A DNA stretch of 64,000 bases from contig NZ_LMVB01000001.1 of assembly GCF_001510645.1 (NCBI RefSeq), positions 1,416,436 through 1,480,435 on the forward strand. The letters are read 5' to 3'. Both the position numbers and the translations under genes were made by a program. Within the stretch, counting starts at the first letter, position 1. Every line of letters begins with the position of its first letter. A model generated the notes under the pieces. It was not told the origin of the DNA. It saw only the letters and a list, made by a program, of their open reading frames with translations, and made no database searches. This stretch comes from Paenibacillus sp. FJAT-29882. GTDB taxonomy: Bacteria; Bacillota; Bacilli; Bacillales; DSM-1321. Below are positions 62,774 to 64,000 of this stretch, piece by piece.

Positions 62774-62807
62774 TGATAAATAAATCCTGGTAATTATGAG
62801 TATACTA
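62774..62807 (+). promoter_or_regulatory. promoter-like motif, copy 2
   Basis: TTGATAAATAAATCC, then TTATGAGTATACTA, 20 bp before the ydjO ribosome binding site. It parallels the motif at 62054-62087, suggesting both small genes share a control signal. Confidence 0.4.
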
Positions 62808-62828
62808 TCCATAAAGGAGGTTACTCTT

Positions 62829-63035
62829 ATGTACTTTGGTAAAAAGAATGCAGAGGAACCCGTTGTTGAAATGGTCGATACAGACGTCTATTCATGTGAA
62901 TCGGAGGCTTGTAATGGCTGGATGAGAAAAGACTTTGCAAGTGCAGAAAATACTTGTCCAATGTGTGGGAGCAATCTAGTTGAAGAAGTAAGGGAGTTAC
63001 CGAAAATTTCGAACGAGTATAATGCTTATCGTTAA
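62829..63035 (+). CDS. ydjO: YdjO-family cold-inducible zinc-finger-like protein
   Basis: A 68-residue protein with two cysteine pairs: CESEACNGWMRKDFA (about 23-37) and CPMCGSNLVEE (about 43-53). This is the YdjO family pattern and is suited to bind zinc; Bacillus subtilis YdjO is listed as cold-inducible. AAAGGAGG precedes the ATG at 62829. A terminator follows. Confidence 0.88.
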   Translation: MYFGKKNAEEPVVEMVDTDVYSCESEACNGWMRKDFASAENTCPMCGSNLVEEVRELPKISNEYNAYR

Positions 63036-63041
63036 GAAGTG

Positions 63042-63070
63042 AAGGGGTTACCTGAATGGTAATCCCTTTG
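63042..63070 (+). terminator. ydjO terminator
   Basis: AAGGGGTTACC pairs with GGTAATCCCTTT. Confidence 0.8.
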
Positions 63071-63543
63071 TTCATGAAAAGAGAACTTGACCTCTTTATT
63101 AAATAATGGTATGATTGTTATCTTAGTGTTTTTCTTATGAATAACACAGAGGGTAATTTTATATAGAACATTTTTATTAAAGCATGGTAAAACAGTTTTG
63201 TTTTAGCAGCATAGAAGTACGACAACGTGTATGTTATGAAGCCTTATGGCCTATTAAGTAAAGAAACCCATTTGTTTTTTCCTCACAAGTTTTTTTATTC
63301 TTCAAGTAAACACACTTCTATTCTTTCTTTCCATTGGATTATGAACCCTTGTGTCTAGGGATTTCCGACAGTTACCTTTAATAAACATGTGCTTACAGTC
63401 AAATCTGATTCTCACTGGCGCGGTCTAGGAACCGTAGAGATGGGAGAGAGGCAGGGCTTTCATTGTTTTAGGTTTGGAACAGAAATTACTCTCATGCTTT
63501 TCGAAGTTAATTTGAAAAGCTGGTCATCATTGATAAACTAACT
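63071..63543. other. 473-bp region with no recognised gene
   Basis: No frame with a ribosome binding site is seen. The part at 63412-63540 is locally more GC-rich (GGCGCGGTCTAGGAACCG, GGGAGAGAGGCAGGGC) and runs into a strong terminator at 63544, so a small untranslated transcript is possible. No known RNA family was recognised. Confidence 0.3.
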
Positions 63544-63576
63544 AAAGCTGCTCTTATGAGAAAGAGCAGCTTTTTA
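63544..63576 (+). terminator. orphan rho-independent terminator
   Basis: AAAGCTGCTCTT pairs with AAGAGCAGCTTT, followed by TTATTTTTT. The nearest upstream gene already has its own terminator at 63042, so this one probably ends a separate transcript. Confidence 0.8.
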
Positions 63577-63639
63577 TTTTTTGAAATTATTTCTTAATCT
63601 ACAGGCTATTTTCCTTACTAGCTCTAAATCCTTAAAAAG

Positions 63640-63822
63640 ATAGGCTCTTTTCGTAAAGATTGTTGTTTTTGCAAGTAACAAATTCGAGCAGATGTTGATT
63701 GTAGTGGAAGGTGCGAGGCTCCAGAGACCGCCTGCGGAAAGCGAGTACCTGCAACGGAAATCAACCCAGGATAGTCGTGTAAATATCATTCAAAAGCAAC
63801 AAAGTATGCGAAAACAGCCAAA
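63640..63822. mobile_element. miniature inverted-repeat element E2
   Basis: About 183 bp between TAGGCTCTTTTCGTAAAGAT (left) and the reverse complement of the right end, TTGGCTGTTTTCGCATACTT; both continue into TTGTTG. The ends match those of E1. The interior contains TTGATT..GTGGAAGGTGCGAGGCTCC and GCGGAAAGCGAGTACCTGCA..AAATCAA, wording I recall from common intergenic repeats of Bacillaceae genomes. No coding capacity. Confidence 0.6.
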
Positions 63823-63901
63823 AGATAAGAGTCAAAACGGGAAAGATCTAACTATGATCCGACGATAGTTTTCCTTTTACAAAGCGCTTAGGCTGTTCTT
63901 A

Positions 63902-63910
63902 TGGTATAAT
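63902..63910 (+). promoter_or_regulatory. extended -10 promoter of the last gene
   Basis: TGGTATAAT is an extended -10 element, 77 bp before the TTG start at 63988. No clear -35 box is present. Confidence 0.45.
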
Positions 63911-63987
63911 GAAAGAGAACGATTATTTACAGGCAAGTTTTTTGAAAAATACGCACCGAACCATTTTAATCAAAGGAGTGAGCTATT

Positions 63988-64000
63988 TTGTATAGACGTA
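63988..64000 (+). CDS. start of a gene cut by the window edge
   Basis: AAAGGAG nine bases before a TTG opens a frame coding M-Y-R-R at the right edge. Only four codons are visible, so no function can be given. Confidence 0.5.

Noticed and set aside
63181..63264. 25-codon frame after ydjO
   Set aside because: No ribosome binding site and no protein-like features.

Overview
This window is AT-rich and comes from a low-GC Gram-positive bacterium of the Bacillales, most likely a spore-forming Bacillaceae/Planococcaceae species. The evidence is Bacillus-type gene content and order (glpD with a terminator leader, odhAB, fruRKA, yuaF-floT, a puc-type molybdenum hydroxylase operon, helD, cvfB, a YocH-like 3D protein, RecQ with a C-terminal HTH, YdjO), AGGAGG-type ribosome binding sites, a SleB-type hydrolase and a CotA-type laccase relic. 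The genus cannot be named from the sequence alone. No tRNA, rRNA, CRISPR array or intact transposase was seen.

Layout. 1-10.2 kb: end of an NCS2 purine permease, dapF, glpD, a polysaccharide deacetylase and the 2-oxoglutarate dehydrogenase genes odhA-odhB. 10.2-13.9 kb: fructose operon fruR-fruK-fruA. 14-24.3 kb: cell-envelope and stress genes (SleB-like hydrolase, hemolysin III, lipoproteins, bioY with a BirA operator, yuaF-floT behind a sigma-W-like promoter, an ABC-F ATPase, a PepSY protein). 24.5-31 kb: molybdenum cofactor genes moeB-moeA-moaE-moaD-moaA-moaC and, on the other strand, moaB, with decayed molybdate transporter genes modA and modB between them. 31-33.5 kb: a FUSC-type membrane protein and a decayed multicopper oxidase. 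33.8-39.3 kb: a pucA-pucB-pucD-pucC-pucE-like xanthine dehydrogenase-family operon, the likely consumer of the cofactor. 39.7-43.3 kb: helD and an AlaX tRNA-editing protein. 43.5-50.4 kb: a ureide/hydantoin-type catabolic cluster with an AroM-family protein, two IclR regulators, an M20-type amidohydrolase, a cyclic amidohydrolase, and a DUF3311 plus sodium:solute symporter pair. 51.2-56.2 kb: a signalling operon with an HPt-REC-GGDEF-REC protein, a single-domain response regulator and a hybrid histidine kinase. 56.3-64 kb: CapA-like protein, CvfB, a LysM/3D cell-wall protein, RecQ, a small membrane protein, YdjO and the first codons of a further gene.

Points of most interest. (1) The AroM/IclR/amidohydrolase/transporter cluster has the parts expected of a racemase-hydantoinase-carbamoylase pathway, and both of its promoters carry clear palindromic operators. 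(2) The molybdate importer has decayed beside an intact cofactor pathway and an intact molybdenum hydroxylase. (3) moeA appears to start at AUU. (4) Two miniature elements share terminal inverted repeats, and one carries a broken small membrane-protein gene. (5) Two other dispersed repeat families, of about 90 and 125 bp, each occur twice. Several gene starts given here differ from the longest open frame and were chosen from ribosome binding sites and family N-termini.
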